DNA of 64,000 bases. Source: Solirubrobacteraceae bacterium (GTDB lineage: Bacteria > Actinomycetota > Thermoleophilia > Solirubrobacterales > Solirubrobacteraceae). Position 1 is the first letter of the stretch. The number at the start of each line of letters is the position of its first letter. The notes under the pieces are model-generated. The model was not told the origin of the DNA. It ran no database searches and worked only from the letters and a program-made list of their open reading frames with translations. Of this stretch, positions 56,809 through 64,000 are shown one piece after another. Location: positions 1 to 64,000 of the forward strand of contig JANWLE010000015.1 of the NCBI GenBank assembly GCA_025451035.1, read 5' to 3'. Both the position numbers and the translations under genes were made by a program.

Positions 56809-56810
56809 CG

Positions 56811-58091
56811 TCAGCTCCCCGTGCCCGCGAACGCCGGGATGCGCTCCACATGCGTCTGGAACTGCTCGACGGTGGGGTCAATCTCGCTGTATTCGAATGT
56901 GCCTCTGACGGCGTCGAGTGTCTTTAGCCCCTCGCCGGTTATCACCAGCACCACCCGCTCGGACGGGTCGATGTCGCCGCGGGCAGCGAGCTTCGCGAGC
57001 ACCGCGGTCGTCACGCCGCCCGCAGTCTCGGTGAAGACGCCGGTAGTCTGCGCCAACAGCGCGATCCCGGCCCGGATCTCGTCGTCTGAGACAGCGTCGA
57101 TCGAGCCGCCTGAGCAGCGCGCCTCCTCGAGCGCGTACGGGCCATCGGCGGGATTGCCGATCGCGAGTGACTTCGCGATCGTGTCGGGCTTCACAGGCCT
57201 GCAGACCTCGTGACCGGAGGCGAAGGCGTTCGCGACAGGCGAGCAGCCCTGCGCCTGCGCCCCGTTCATCGTCGGCAGCTCGCCGTCGACGAGACCCAAA
57301 TCGCGCCACTCGGCGAAGCCCTTGGCGATCTTCGTGAACAGCGACCCGGAGGCGATCGGCACCACGCAACGGTCGGGCAGCTCAAAACCGAGCTGCTCTG
57401 AGATCTCATACGCGAGCGTCTTGGACCCCTCGGCGTAGTAGGGGCGCAGGTTGACGTTCACGAACGCCCAGTCACGTTCGGCTGACAGCTCGGTGCACAG
57501 CCGGTTGACGTCGTCGTAGTTGCCCTTCACGGCTACGAGCTTGGTCCCGTAGACGCCCGTGGCGAGCACCTTCTGCTCCTCCAGGTCCGCGGGAATGAAG
57601 ACATAGGAGTCGAGGCCCAAGGCGGCGGCGTGGGCGGCGACCGAGTTGGCGAGATTGCCGGTCGAGGCGCACGCGATCACCTGGAAGCCGAGCTCGCGCG
57701 CCCGCGCGGCCGCGACCGAGACCACCCGGTCCTTGAAAGAGTGGGTTGGGTTCGCCGCGTCGTTCTTGACCCAGACCTCGCGCAACCCCAGCCGCTTGGC
57801 GAGGCGGTCTGCGCGGATCAGCGGCGTGCAGCCAGCGGGAAGCCCCGTGCGCGAGGCCAAACGGCCGGATGGCCCGGGGGGACCATCCACCAGTGGCAGG
57901 AAGTCGGCGTAGCGCCAAATGTTCTGAGGGCCTCCCTGGATGCGCCGGCGCAGCTCGTTGACGCCGCCCTCAACCAGACGGCTGTGATCGTAGATCACCT
58001 CCAGCGGCCCGAAGCAGCGCTCGCAGACATACAGGGCATCCAACGGATACTGCGCCTTGCACTCTCGACACTGTAGGTTGCTAACAGCCAT
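56811..58091 (-). CDS. thrC: Threonine synthase-like PLP enzyme with N-terminal zinc ribbon
   Basis: LQCRECKAQYPLDALYVCERCFGPLEV, PTHSFKDRVVSVAAARARELG, ACASTGNLANSVAAHAAA; start 58091 with SD AGGAG. Confidence 0.9.
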   Translation of the reverse strand: MAVSNLQCRECKAQYPLDALYVCERCFGPLEVIYDHSRLVEGGVNELRRRIQGGPQNIWRYADFLPLVDGPPGPSGRLASRTGLPAGCTPLIRADRLAKRLGLREVWVKNDAANPTHSFKDRVVSVAAARARELGFQVIACASTGNLANSVAAHAAALGLDSYVFIPADLEEQKVLATGVYGTKLVAVKGNYDDVNRLCTELSAERDWAFVNVNLRPYYAEGSKTLAYEISEQLGFELPDRCVVPIASGSLFTKIAKGFAEWRDLGLVDGELPTMNGAQAQGCSPVANAFASGHEVCRPVKPDTIAKSLAIGNPADGPYALEEARCSGGSIDAVSDDEIRAGIALLAQTTGVFTETAGGVTTAVLAKLAARGDIDPSERVVLVITGEGLKTLDAVRGTFEYSEIDPTVEQFQTHVERIPAFAGTGS

Positions 58092-58149
58092 CTCGCGACT
58101 CCTTTTGCCCTTCGCCGGTTTCCCGTGTGGCGCTGAGCGTAAAGTCGCC

Positions 58150-58239
58150 ACACATCTGTCTGGAATTGGCACCTTCCCGCTGGGACGCGGTGGTTGCCGG
58201 GGCTTCGTAGGGCCAGTCCCTCCACCCCTCTTGATGTGT
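58150..58239 (-). ncRNA. SAM-I (S-box) riboswitch aptamer upstream of thrC-like gene
   Basis: Minus strand ACACATCAAGAGGGGTGGAGGGACTGGCCCTACGAAGCCCCGGCAACCACCGCGTCCCAGCGGGAAGGTGCCAATTCCAGACAGATGTGT; matches the conserved S-box core, with a perfect 7-bp P1 (ACACATC/GATGTGT). Confidence 0.92.
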
Positions 58240-58252
58240 CCTACTGGCGGGC

Positions 58253-58280
58253 ATTATAGCGACGGTCTTGGTCAGCGCAA
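58253..58280 (-). promoter_or_regulatory. Sigma70/SigA-type promoter for the riboswitch-thrC-moaD transcript (TTGCGC-16 nt-TATAAT)
   Basis: Perfect -10 TATAAT at 58253-58258 and TTGCGC at 58275-58280, just upstream of the aptamer 5' end. Confidence 0.75.
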
Positions 58281-58338
58281 CCTGACGGCCGAGGCCAACG
58301 GCTCGTAACGCTCGACCAGGCGCGGTGTAAGCGGTGGC

Positions 58339-59331
58339 ATGGAGGGCTCCCTGCGCGCGGATGAGCAGCTGCGCGAACAAACATCGCAGTTCGCTCTGGC
58401 CGAGCATGCGCCGAAGAAGCGCATGCTGATGATCGTAAACCCCTACGCGAGTACGGTCTCAGACCGTCTACGCCACCTGGTCCTGTACGCGCTCGAGGCT
58501 CGCTATGAGCTGGACGCGGTCGACACTGAGGCGCGCGGCCACGCGATCGAGCTCTGCCGCGAGGCCGCCCACGAGGGCTACGACGTGGTCGTCGCGTTCG
58601 GCGGGGACGGCACCGTCAACGAAGCCGCCAACGGCTTGATCGGCTCCGAAACGCCGCTGTGTTGTCTGCCGGGCGGCTCGGCGAACGTGTTCGGAAAGAT
58701 GCTCGGCATCCCCGGGGAGCTGATCGAGGCGACCGAGCACCTGCTGGCGATGGCAGATGACTGGCGGCCGCGCAAGGTGGACGTCGGGGTGGTCAACGAC
58801 CGCTACTTCACGTTCTCCTCCGGCCTGGGCATCGACGCGAGCGTCGTTGAGCGCGTCGACGCGAACCCCAAGCGCAAGGCCCGCTTCGGCCCCTACTACT
58901 TCACGTGGACCGCGGTCCGCACTTGTACCCGGCGCTATCTGCTGCGCCCGCCGCGCATGCGGGTGAAGGCTGGCGAGCAGACGCTCGAGGGTGTCACCGC
59001 GGTGGTGCAGAACGGCTCCCCGTTCACGTATTTCAAGGACCGGCCGATCGAGATCGCCGACGGCGGCGCACTGGACTCCGGTCAGCTCGTCGGCTGCGTG
59101 CTTCACCGCGCCAGCGTCCTGGGCATGCCGTCGCTCGCGTGGCGGGCGTTCTCTCCCCGCGCTCGCCTTAGCCGTCACCGGCAGGTATCAGCCTTCGATG
59201 GCGTCAGCGAGCTGACCGTCAGCAGCTGCGACGGGCGTCCGTTGCCCCTCCAGGTCGACGGCGACTACCTCGGCGAGGTGCAAGAGGCGCGCTACACGAT
59301 CCGCCCGCGGGCGCTGAGCGTCATCTCCTGA
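58339..59331 (+). CDS. Diacylglycerol kinase family lipid kinase
   Basis: MLMIVNPYAS, VVAFGGDGTVNEAANGLIG, LCCLPGGSANVFGKMLGIP. Confidence 0.92.
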   Translation: MEGSLRADEQLREQTSQFALAEHAPKKRMLMIVNPYASTVSDRLRHLVLYALEARYELDAVDTEARGHAIELCREAAHEGYDVVVAFGGDGTVNEAANGLIGSETPLCCLPGGSANVFGKMLGIPGELIEATEHLLAMADDWRPRKVDVGVVNDRYFTFSSGLGIDASVVERVDANPKRKARFGPYYFTWTAVRTCTRRYLLRPPRMRVKAGEQTLEGVTAVVQNGSPFTYFKDRPIEIADGGALDSGQLVGCVLHRASVLGMPSLAWRAFSPRARLSRHRQVSAFDGVSELTVSSCDGRPLPLQVDGDYLGEVQEARYTIRPRALSVIS

Positions 59332-59362
59332 AAGCAAGGGCCGCGCCGCCCGCGAGGCGCAG

Positions 59363-61684
59363 CTAGCCCGCGCCGGGGGTGACCCTGTAGGCGTCGAACA
59401 CCGACTCGGTGTTGCGCAGGCGGTTGATAGCGCTCTTAAGCGAGTGCGTGTCGGCGACCTCGATCACGAAGCGGTTCTTGACCATCGGGGGGTTCGACAG
59501 GCAGCGCGCTTCGACGATGTTCGCTCCTGACTCGGAGAAGACGCGCGAGAGGTCCTCCAGCAACCGGTGGCGGTCCCATGCGTCGATTTGGATTTCGACG
59601 ACGAACGCTCGCGCCTGGTCTCCCTCCCACGAGACGTTCGTGAAACGCTCGGGGTTCTTGCGCAGCAGCTGCGCGTTGGGGCAATCCTCGCGGTGGATCG
59701 TGATCCCGCGGCCGAGCGAGATGTAGCCGACGATCGGGTCTCCCGGGACCGGACGGCAGCACTTGGCCAGGCGCAGCATCACGTCGCCCACGCCCTCCAC
59801 GCGGATCCCGTACTGGCCGGATGAGCTAGTCGGACGCCGCCGGGGAGGGCCGACGCGCAATAGATCGGTGGCTGCCGTCGCGGCGTTGTCTGCAGCCTCG
59901 CCGCGCTTGAGCCGCTGCATGATCTTGTTGACGACGATCTTTGGCGAGATCTTCGCCGCGCCGAGAGCGATGTAGAAGTCGTCGGCCTTGCGGTAGCCCA
60001 TCTCGCGGATCACGTCGGCGAGCAGTGCCGAGCCGGTGATCTTCTGGGCCGGCAGACCCTGCTTTTTGAGGTGGTCCTGCAGGACCTCGCGTCCGGTGTG
60101 CTCGGTGTCCTCGCGCGACTCGGCCTTGAACCACTGCTTGATCTTGTTGCGCGCCCGTGTCGTTTTGACCATCGCCAGCCAGTCGCGCGAGGGGCCCCGC
60201 TCGCGCTTGCCGGTGAGGATTTCGACGATCTCACCCGAGTGCAGTTCGTAGTGCAGCGGCACGATCTTGCCGTTCACGCGAGCCCCGACACAGCGGTGAC
60301 CGATCTCGGTGTGGACCTCGTAGGCGAAGTCGAGCGGTGTCGCTCCGGCCGCCAGCGACTTGACCTCGCCCTTGGGGGTGAACACGTACACCTCGTCCTC
60401 GAACAGGTCGATCTTGAGGTTCTCCATGAACTCCCGGGGGTCGGACAGCTCCTTCTGCCAGTCCATCATCGATCGCAGCCAACCGAGCTTCGCCTCCTCG
60501 CTGACGCTCTCTGCTTCCCCGTCTGTCTGGCCGCGATCGTTGCGCCGCTGCTTGTACATCCAGTGCGCGGCGACGCCGAACTCGGCCAGCTCGTGCATCT
60601 CGTGGGTGCGGATCTGGATCTCCAGCGGCCTACCCTCGGGGCCGATCACGGTCGTGTGCAGCGACTGGTAGCGGTTGAACTTCGGCATCGCGATGAAGTC
60701 CTTGAAACGGCCGGGCAGCGGCTTCCACAGCGAGTGGATCACGCCGACGGTGCCGTAGCAATCCTTCACCGATTCGACGATCACGCGCATCGCGGTGAGG
60801 TCGTAGATCTCGTTGAACTCACGGCCCTTCTTGGTCATCTTCGAGTAGATCGAGTAGAAGTGCTTGGCGCGTCCGGCTATCTGCGCGTCGATGCCGACCG
60901 CCCGCAGCTCCGTCTGCAGGTACTCGCCGGCCTCTGTCACGTAGCGCTCGCGCTCCTCTCGCTGCTGGGAGACCAGATCCTTGATTTCCTGGTACTTGCG
61001 CGGGTGCAGCGTCGCGAATGCGAGGTCCTCTAGCTCCCACTTGATCGCGTGGATGCCGAGGCGATGCGCGATCGGCGCGTAGATCTCGAGCGTCTCACGC
61101 GCCTTGTCGTTCTGCTTCTGCTTGGGCAGCGCGTCGATTGTGCGCATGTTGTGCAGACGGTCGGCGAGCTTGATCAGGATGACCCGCACGTCGGTGGCCA
61201 TCGCCACCATCATCTTGCGGTAGTTCTCCGCCTGCGCCTCGTCGCGCGACTGGAAGGTGATGCCCGTCAGCTTGGTGACGCCGTCCACGATCTGGGCGAT
61301 CTGCTCGCCGAAGCGCTCTGAGACCTCCTCGATCGAGGCGGAGGTGTCCTCGACCGTGTCGTGCAGCAGCGCTGCGCAAAGCGTCTCGGTATCGAGCCGC
61401 ATGCCGGCGCAGATCCGCGCAACGCCGACGGGGTGCACGATGAAGTCCTCGCCGGACTTGCGGCGCTGCGCGGCGTGGTGCTCGCAGGCGAAGACGAACG
61501 CGTCCGTGACTCTCGCGCGGTCTATCTCGACAGCCGAGTCGGCGGCGTGCTCGGAGACGATCGCGAACAAATCGCGCAACAGCCGCCGCTCGAACACGTT
61601 TAGGTCGGGCGCGGGCGCCACCGAAGCGCCGCGCGCGGTGGAGGGCTGCTCGGCATCGGTCGGTGGGTGCCCCAGATCAGTCAT
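59363..61684 (-). CDS. relA: Bifunctional (p)ppGpp synthetase/hydrolase RelA/SpoT
   Basis: HD domain ALLHDTVEDTSASIEEV, synthetase YQSLHTTVIGPEGRPLEIQIRT, TGS and ACT domains; start MTDLGHPPTD at 61684. Confidence 0.96.
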   Translation of the reverse strand: MTDLGHPPTDAEQPSTARGASVAPAPDLNVFERRLLRDLFAIVSEHAADSAVEIDRARVTDAFVFACEHHAAQRRKSGEDFIVHPVGVARICAGMRLDTETLCAALLHDTVEDTSASIEEVSERFGEQIAQIVDGVTKLTGITFQSRDEAQAENYRKMMVAMATDVRVILIKLADRLHNMRTIDALPKQKQNDKARETLEIYAPIAHRLGIHAIKWELEDLAFATLHPRKYQEIKDLVSQQREERERYVTEAGEYLQTELRAVGIDAQIAGRAKHFYSIYSKMTKKGREFNEIYDLTAMRVIVESVKDCYGTVGVIHSLWKPLPGRFKDFIAMPKFNRYQSLHTTVIGPEGRPLEIQIRTHEMHELAEFGVAAHWMYKQRRNDRGQTDGEAESVSEEAKLGWLRSMMDWQKELSDPREFMENLKIDLFEDEVYVFTPKGEVKSLAAGATPLDFAYEVHTEIGHRCVGARVNGKIVPLHYELHSGEIVEILTGKRERGPSRDWLAMVKTTRARNKIKQWFKAESREDTEHTGREVLQDHLKKQGLPAQKITGSALLADVIREMGYRKADDFYIALGAAKISPKIVVNKIMQRLKRGEAADNAATAATDLLRVGPPRRRPTSSSGQYGIRVEGVGDVMLRLAKCCRPVPGDPIVGYISLGRGITIHREDCPNAQLLRKNPERFTNVSWEGDQARAFVVEIQIDAWDRHRLLEDLSRVFSESGANIVEARCLSNPPMVKNRFVIEVADTHSLKSAINRLRNTESVFDAYRVTPGAG

Positions 61685-61737
61685 GTCTAAAGCGTAGGGA
61701 ACCGGGCCAGTGAACTGAAGCTCTTGTCCTTCACATT

Positions 61738-64000
61738 TCAAGCGACCTGCAGCTGCATCGAGCCGAGCAGGGCGCGGCCGTCCGCGAGCCGCTCGGTGTG
61801 CCAGCGGAAGGTGGCTGAGAGCTCGAGCTTCGTGCGCTCGGCTGGCTTGACCAGGACGCGTTCGGCCGCAGTGTCGATCTCGATCAGCTCGAGCTCCTCG
61901 AGGATCCGCAGCAAATCGGCGGCCACGGGGACCGGGCGCGGCGGCACGCGCGTGTCCGATCCCACGCGTCCCGCGAGCAGCCGTTCGAGGTCTACCCCGG
62001 ACGCGGAGCCGGCTTTGCGCAGCTCGCGGTAGAGGTGGCGCAGGGCATCTCGCAGGTCGTGGTTTCGCTCGAGCGTCTTTTCGGCGAAGCGGATCTGAGC
62101 GTCCCCCCAGAGCAAATGCGCGTGCTGGCCCGAGCCCCCCATCAGGGCGAGCCTGTGCTCGCTCGGATGCGTCGGCGGGTCCAGTAGGGCGACGTGCATG
62201 TAGTCGGCTGCTATTTGCGGTTCGCGTTCGAGGGCGAGATATGAGCAGAGCGGAAAGTCGCCGATCCTTCCGCTCAGCTGCTGGTGGCGGGCGGGCGCAT
62301 CGGCGCACAACACGAGCACGGGCTCGCCGCTTGCGAGCAGCCCGCACAGCGTGCCGGGGATCGATGACCCGCGACGGTCGTGCACCTTGCGCTTGCCGCG
62401 CAAAACGCCCGTGTCTCCTCGGCGGCCCGGCCCGCCGGTGCTGGCGAGCTCCTGCCACAGAGCCTGCAGGTATTCCTCGCTCTCGCCGAGAAGCACGATC
62501 GGTTCGGGGTCCGAAGGCTGCGCGTGGCGGAGATTTAGGCGGGGTTCTGATACGCCGTTCCACTCGTTGACCTCCAGCGCGAACACCCCGTCGGTGGGGG
62601 TGTCTTCGTCGACCGGCAGCGCTCCACCCATCCCGAAGGCGACGGCACGCAGGCGGCTCGACCCGGAACGCACGGTGAAACGCAGGTGTTTGCCTTCGCC
62701 CATGCTGTGCGGGTCGGTGAATCTCGCCGCCGGCAGCAGCAGGGAGACCTTCGGGTTTCCCTGCCCAAACGGAGCGAGAGCCTGCAGTTCCTCGGCCAGA
62801 TCCAGGCCCAGGTCGCTGCCGGAGGCCACGGCGTCGATGCGCAGCGTGGAAAGAAAGTCCTCGGGGGTGAGGGTGGCTTCGGCGTGCGCCGTAAAAGCCT
62901 GCCTGAACTGCTCCAACCGCGAGCGGTCGACCTCTAGGCCGGCTGCGGCCCGGTGCCCTCCGTAACGCAGAAGGTGCTCGCCGCAAGCGTGCAGCGCCTC
63001 CAGCAGGTCGAAGCCGTCGATGCTGCGGCCCGAGCCCTTGCCGGACTCCTCGTCGAGGGCGATCACGACCACCGGGCGGTTGTGACGCTCGGCTAGGCGA
63101 GAGGCAACGATGCCGATCACGCCGGAGTGCCAGTTCTCCCCTGCCAGGACGTAGGCGGCCCTGTCACCCTGCTGGGCGATCTGTGCTTCGGCTTCAAACA
63201 GGATGCGTGTCTCAGAGTGCCTGCGCTCCTGGTTTGCGCGGTGCAGCTCGTCGGCGATCTGCGTCGCCCGCACTGGATCCTCGGTCATGATCAGCTCGAG
63301 CGCGGCGTCAGCGCGATACAGGCGCCCGGCGGCGTTCAGGCGAGGCGCGAGCGCGAAGCCGACCGCGCGTTCGCTGACGCGGCTCGGGTCGACGCTGGCG
63401 ACGGCCATCAGGGCCTGCAGGCCGAGCTTGCTCGTGCCCTGCAGGCGACGCAGCCCGCGGGTGACGAGGTTGCGGTTCTCGCCGCGCAACGGGACGATGT
63501 CGGCGATCGTCGCGAGCGCCACGAGGTCCAGGTCTTCTTCGAGCTGCTCGATGTCCTTGCCGGCCGCTTCCCACAAGCCCTGGGCGAGCTTGTAGGTGAC
63601 GCCCGTGGCGCAAAGGTCCCTGCACGGGTACTCACAAACCACCGGGTGCAGGATCAGCGCGTCGGGCAGTGAGCCGTCCGCCGGGGGCGTGTGGTGGTCG
63701 GTCACGATCACCTCGAGACCCCTCTCCTTCGCCGCCCGTACCTCCGCTACCGCTGTGATCGCGCAGTCGGCGGTGATCAGCAGCTTCGTGCCTCTTGCCG
63801 CGAGCCGCTCGACCGTGTCCGGATTCAGGCCGTAGCCGTCGGTGGAGCGGTCAGGCAGATACCAGTCGACCTTCCCGCCCAGCGCGCGCACGGCGCGGAC
63901 AAGCACCGCTGTCGAGCAAACGCCGTCGACGTCGTAGTCGCCGTGGACAGTTATCTGCGAGCTCTCGCTGATGTGCGCGAGCAGACGCTCGGTGATCTGC
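61738..64000 (-). CDS. recJ: Single-stranded-DNA-specific exonuclease RecJ (5' end beyond window)
   Basis: DHH-type QITVHGDYDVDGVCSTAVLVRAV at window edge, VTDHHTPP, GGHRAAAGLEV; RecJ OB plus long C-terminal domain. Confidence 0.93.
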   Translation of the reverse strand, partial: QITERLLAHISESSQITVHGDYDVDGVCSTAVLVRAVRALGGKVDWYLPDRSTDGYGLNPDTVERLAARGTKLLITADCAITAVAEVRAAKERGLEVIVTDHHTPPADGSLPDALILHPVVCEYPCRDLCATGVTYKLAQGLWEAAGKDIEQLEEDLDLVALATIADIVPLRGENRNLVTRGLRRLQGTSKLGLQALMAVASVDPSRVSERAVGFALAPRLNAAGRLYRADAALELIMTEDPVRATQIADELHRANQERRHSETRILFEAEAQIAQQGDRAAYVLAGENWHSGVIGIVASRLAERHNRPVVVIALDEESGKGSGRSIDGFDLLEALHACGEHLLRYGGHRAAAGLEVDRSRLEQFRQAFTAHAEATLTPEDFLSTLRIDAVASGSDLGLDLAEELQALAPFGQGNPKVSLLLPAARFTDPHSMGEGKHLRFTVRSGSSRLRAVAFGMGGALPVDEDTPTDGVFALEVNEWNGVSEPRLNLRHAQPSDPEPIVLLGESEEYLQALWQELASTGGPGRRGDTGVLRGKRKVHDRRGSSIPGTLCGLLASGEPVLVLCADAPARHQQLSGRIGDFPLCSYLALEREPQIAADYMHVALLDPPTHPSEHRLALMGGSGQHAHLLWGDAQIRFAEKTLERNHDLRDALRHLYRELRKAGSASGVDLERLLAGRVGSDTRVPPRPVPVAADLLRILEELELIEIDTAAERVLVKPAERTKLELSATFRWHTERLADGRALLGSMQLQVA

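Noticed and set aside
61738-62520. Long C-terminal extension of RecJ as a novel fusion
   Set aside because: Many RecJ proteins carry an additional C-terminal domain; nothing here clearly indicates a new module.
59363-62986. 1207-aa minus ORF as one fusion protein
   Set aside because: The part before MTDLGHPPTD is antisense-type, Arg-rich readthrough overlapping recJ; the RelA/SpoT start is at 61684.
1-64000. CRISPR arrays, IS elements, integrases, prophage or toxin-antitoxin islands
   Set aside because: No regularly spaced repeats, transposase/integrase motifs or composition islands seen; the window reads as core genome.

Overview
High-GC window, almost entirely coding. Gene families and synteny (mIHF, MurT/GatD, DapL, Rv2578c-type radical SAM) point to an actinobacterium, probably a deep-branching Thermoleophilia/Solirubrobacterales-type lineage; this placement is inference. 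Most of the window is core genome: murT/gatD, hflX, dapL/dapF/dapA/dapB, miaA/miaB, recX/recA, cinA, rodZ-like, ftsK, a two-component system, rnj, recD2-like, pnp/rpsO, ribF/truB/nrnA/rbfA/infB/ylxR/nusA/rimP, coaBC/rpoZ/gmk/mIHF, a pyr operon (pyrR-B-C-x-carA-carB-pyrK-pyrD), rnz, tRNA-Arg(CCG), an ECF sigma/DUF4349 pair, ctaG, a thrC-moaD-like pair, relA/spoT and recJ. No CRISPR array, IS element or prophage was found. The main finding is a SAM-I (S-box) riboswitch aptamer (58150-58239, minus) with a consensus promoter and a predicted Shine-Dalgarno-sequestering helix. It sits upstream of a threonine-synthase-like PLP enzyme that is co-transcribed with a GG-ending MoaD/ThiS-like sulfur carrier. 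This suggests a sulfur-carrier-dependent homocysteine/methionine route rather than plain threonine synthesis. Other leads: an intrinsic terminator in the rimP-nusA leader (attenuator candidate), a decayed radical SAM gene next to tRNA-Arg, a C-terminal clamp-binding-like motif on an Rv2578c-type radical SAM protein near recA, an isochorismatase-fold hydrolase inside the pyr operon, a zinc-knuckle extension on NusA, and a 23-bp AT-rich palindrome upstream of mIHF.
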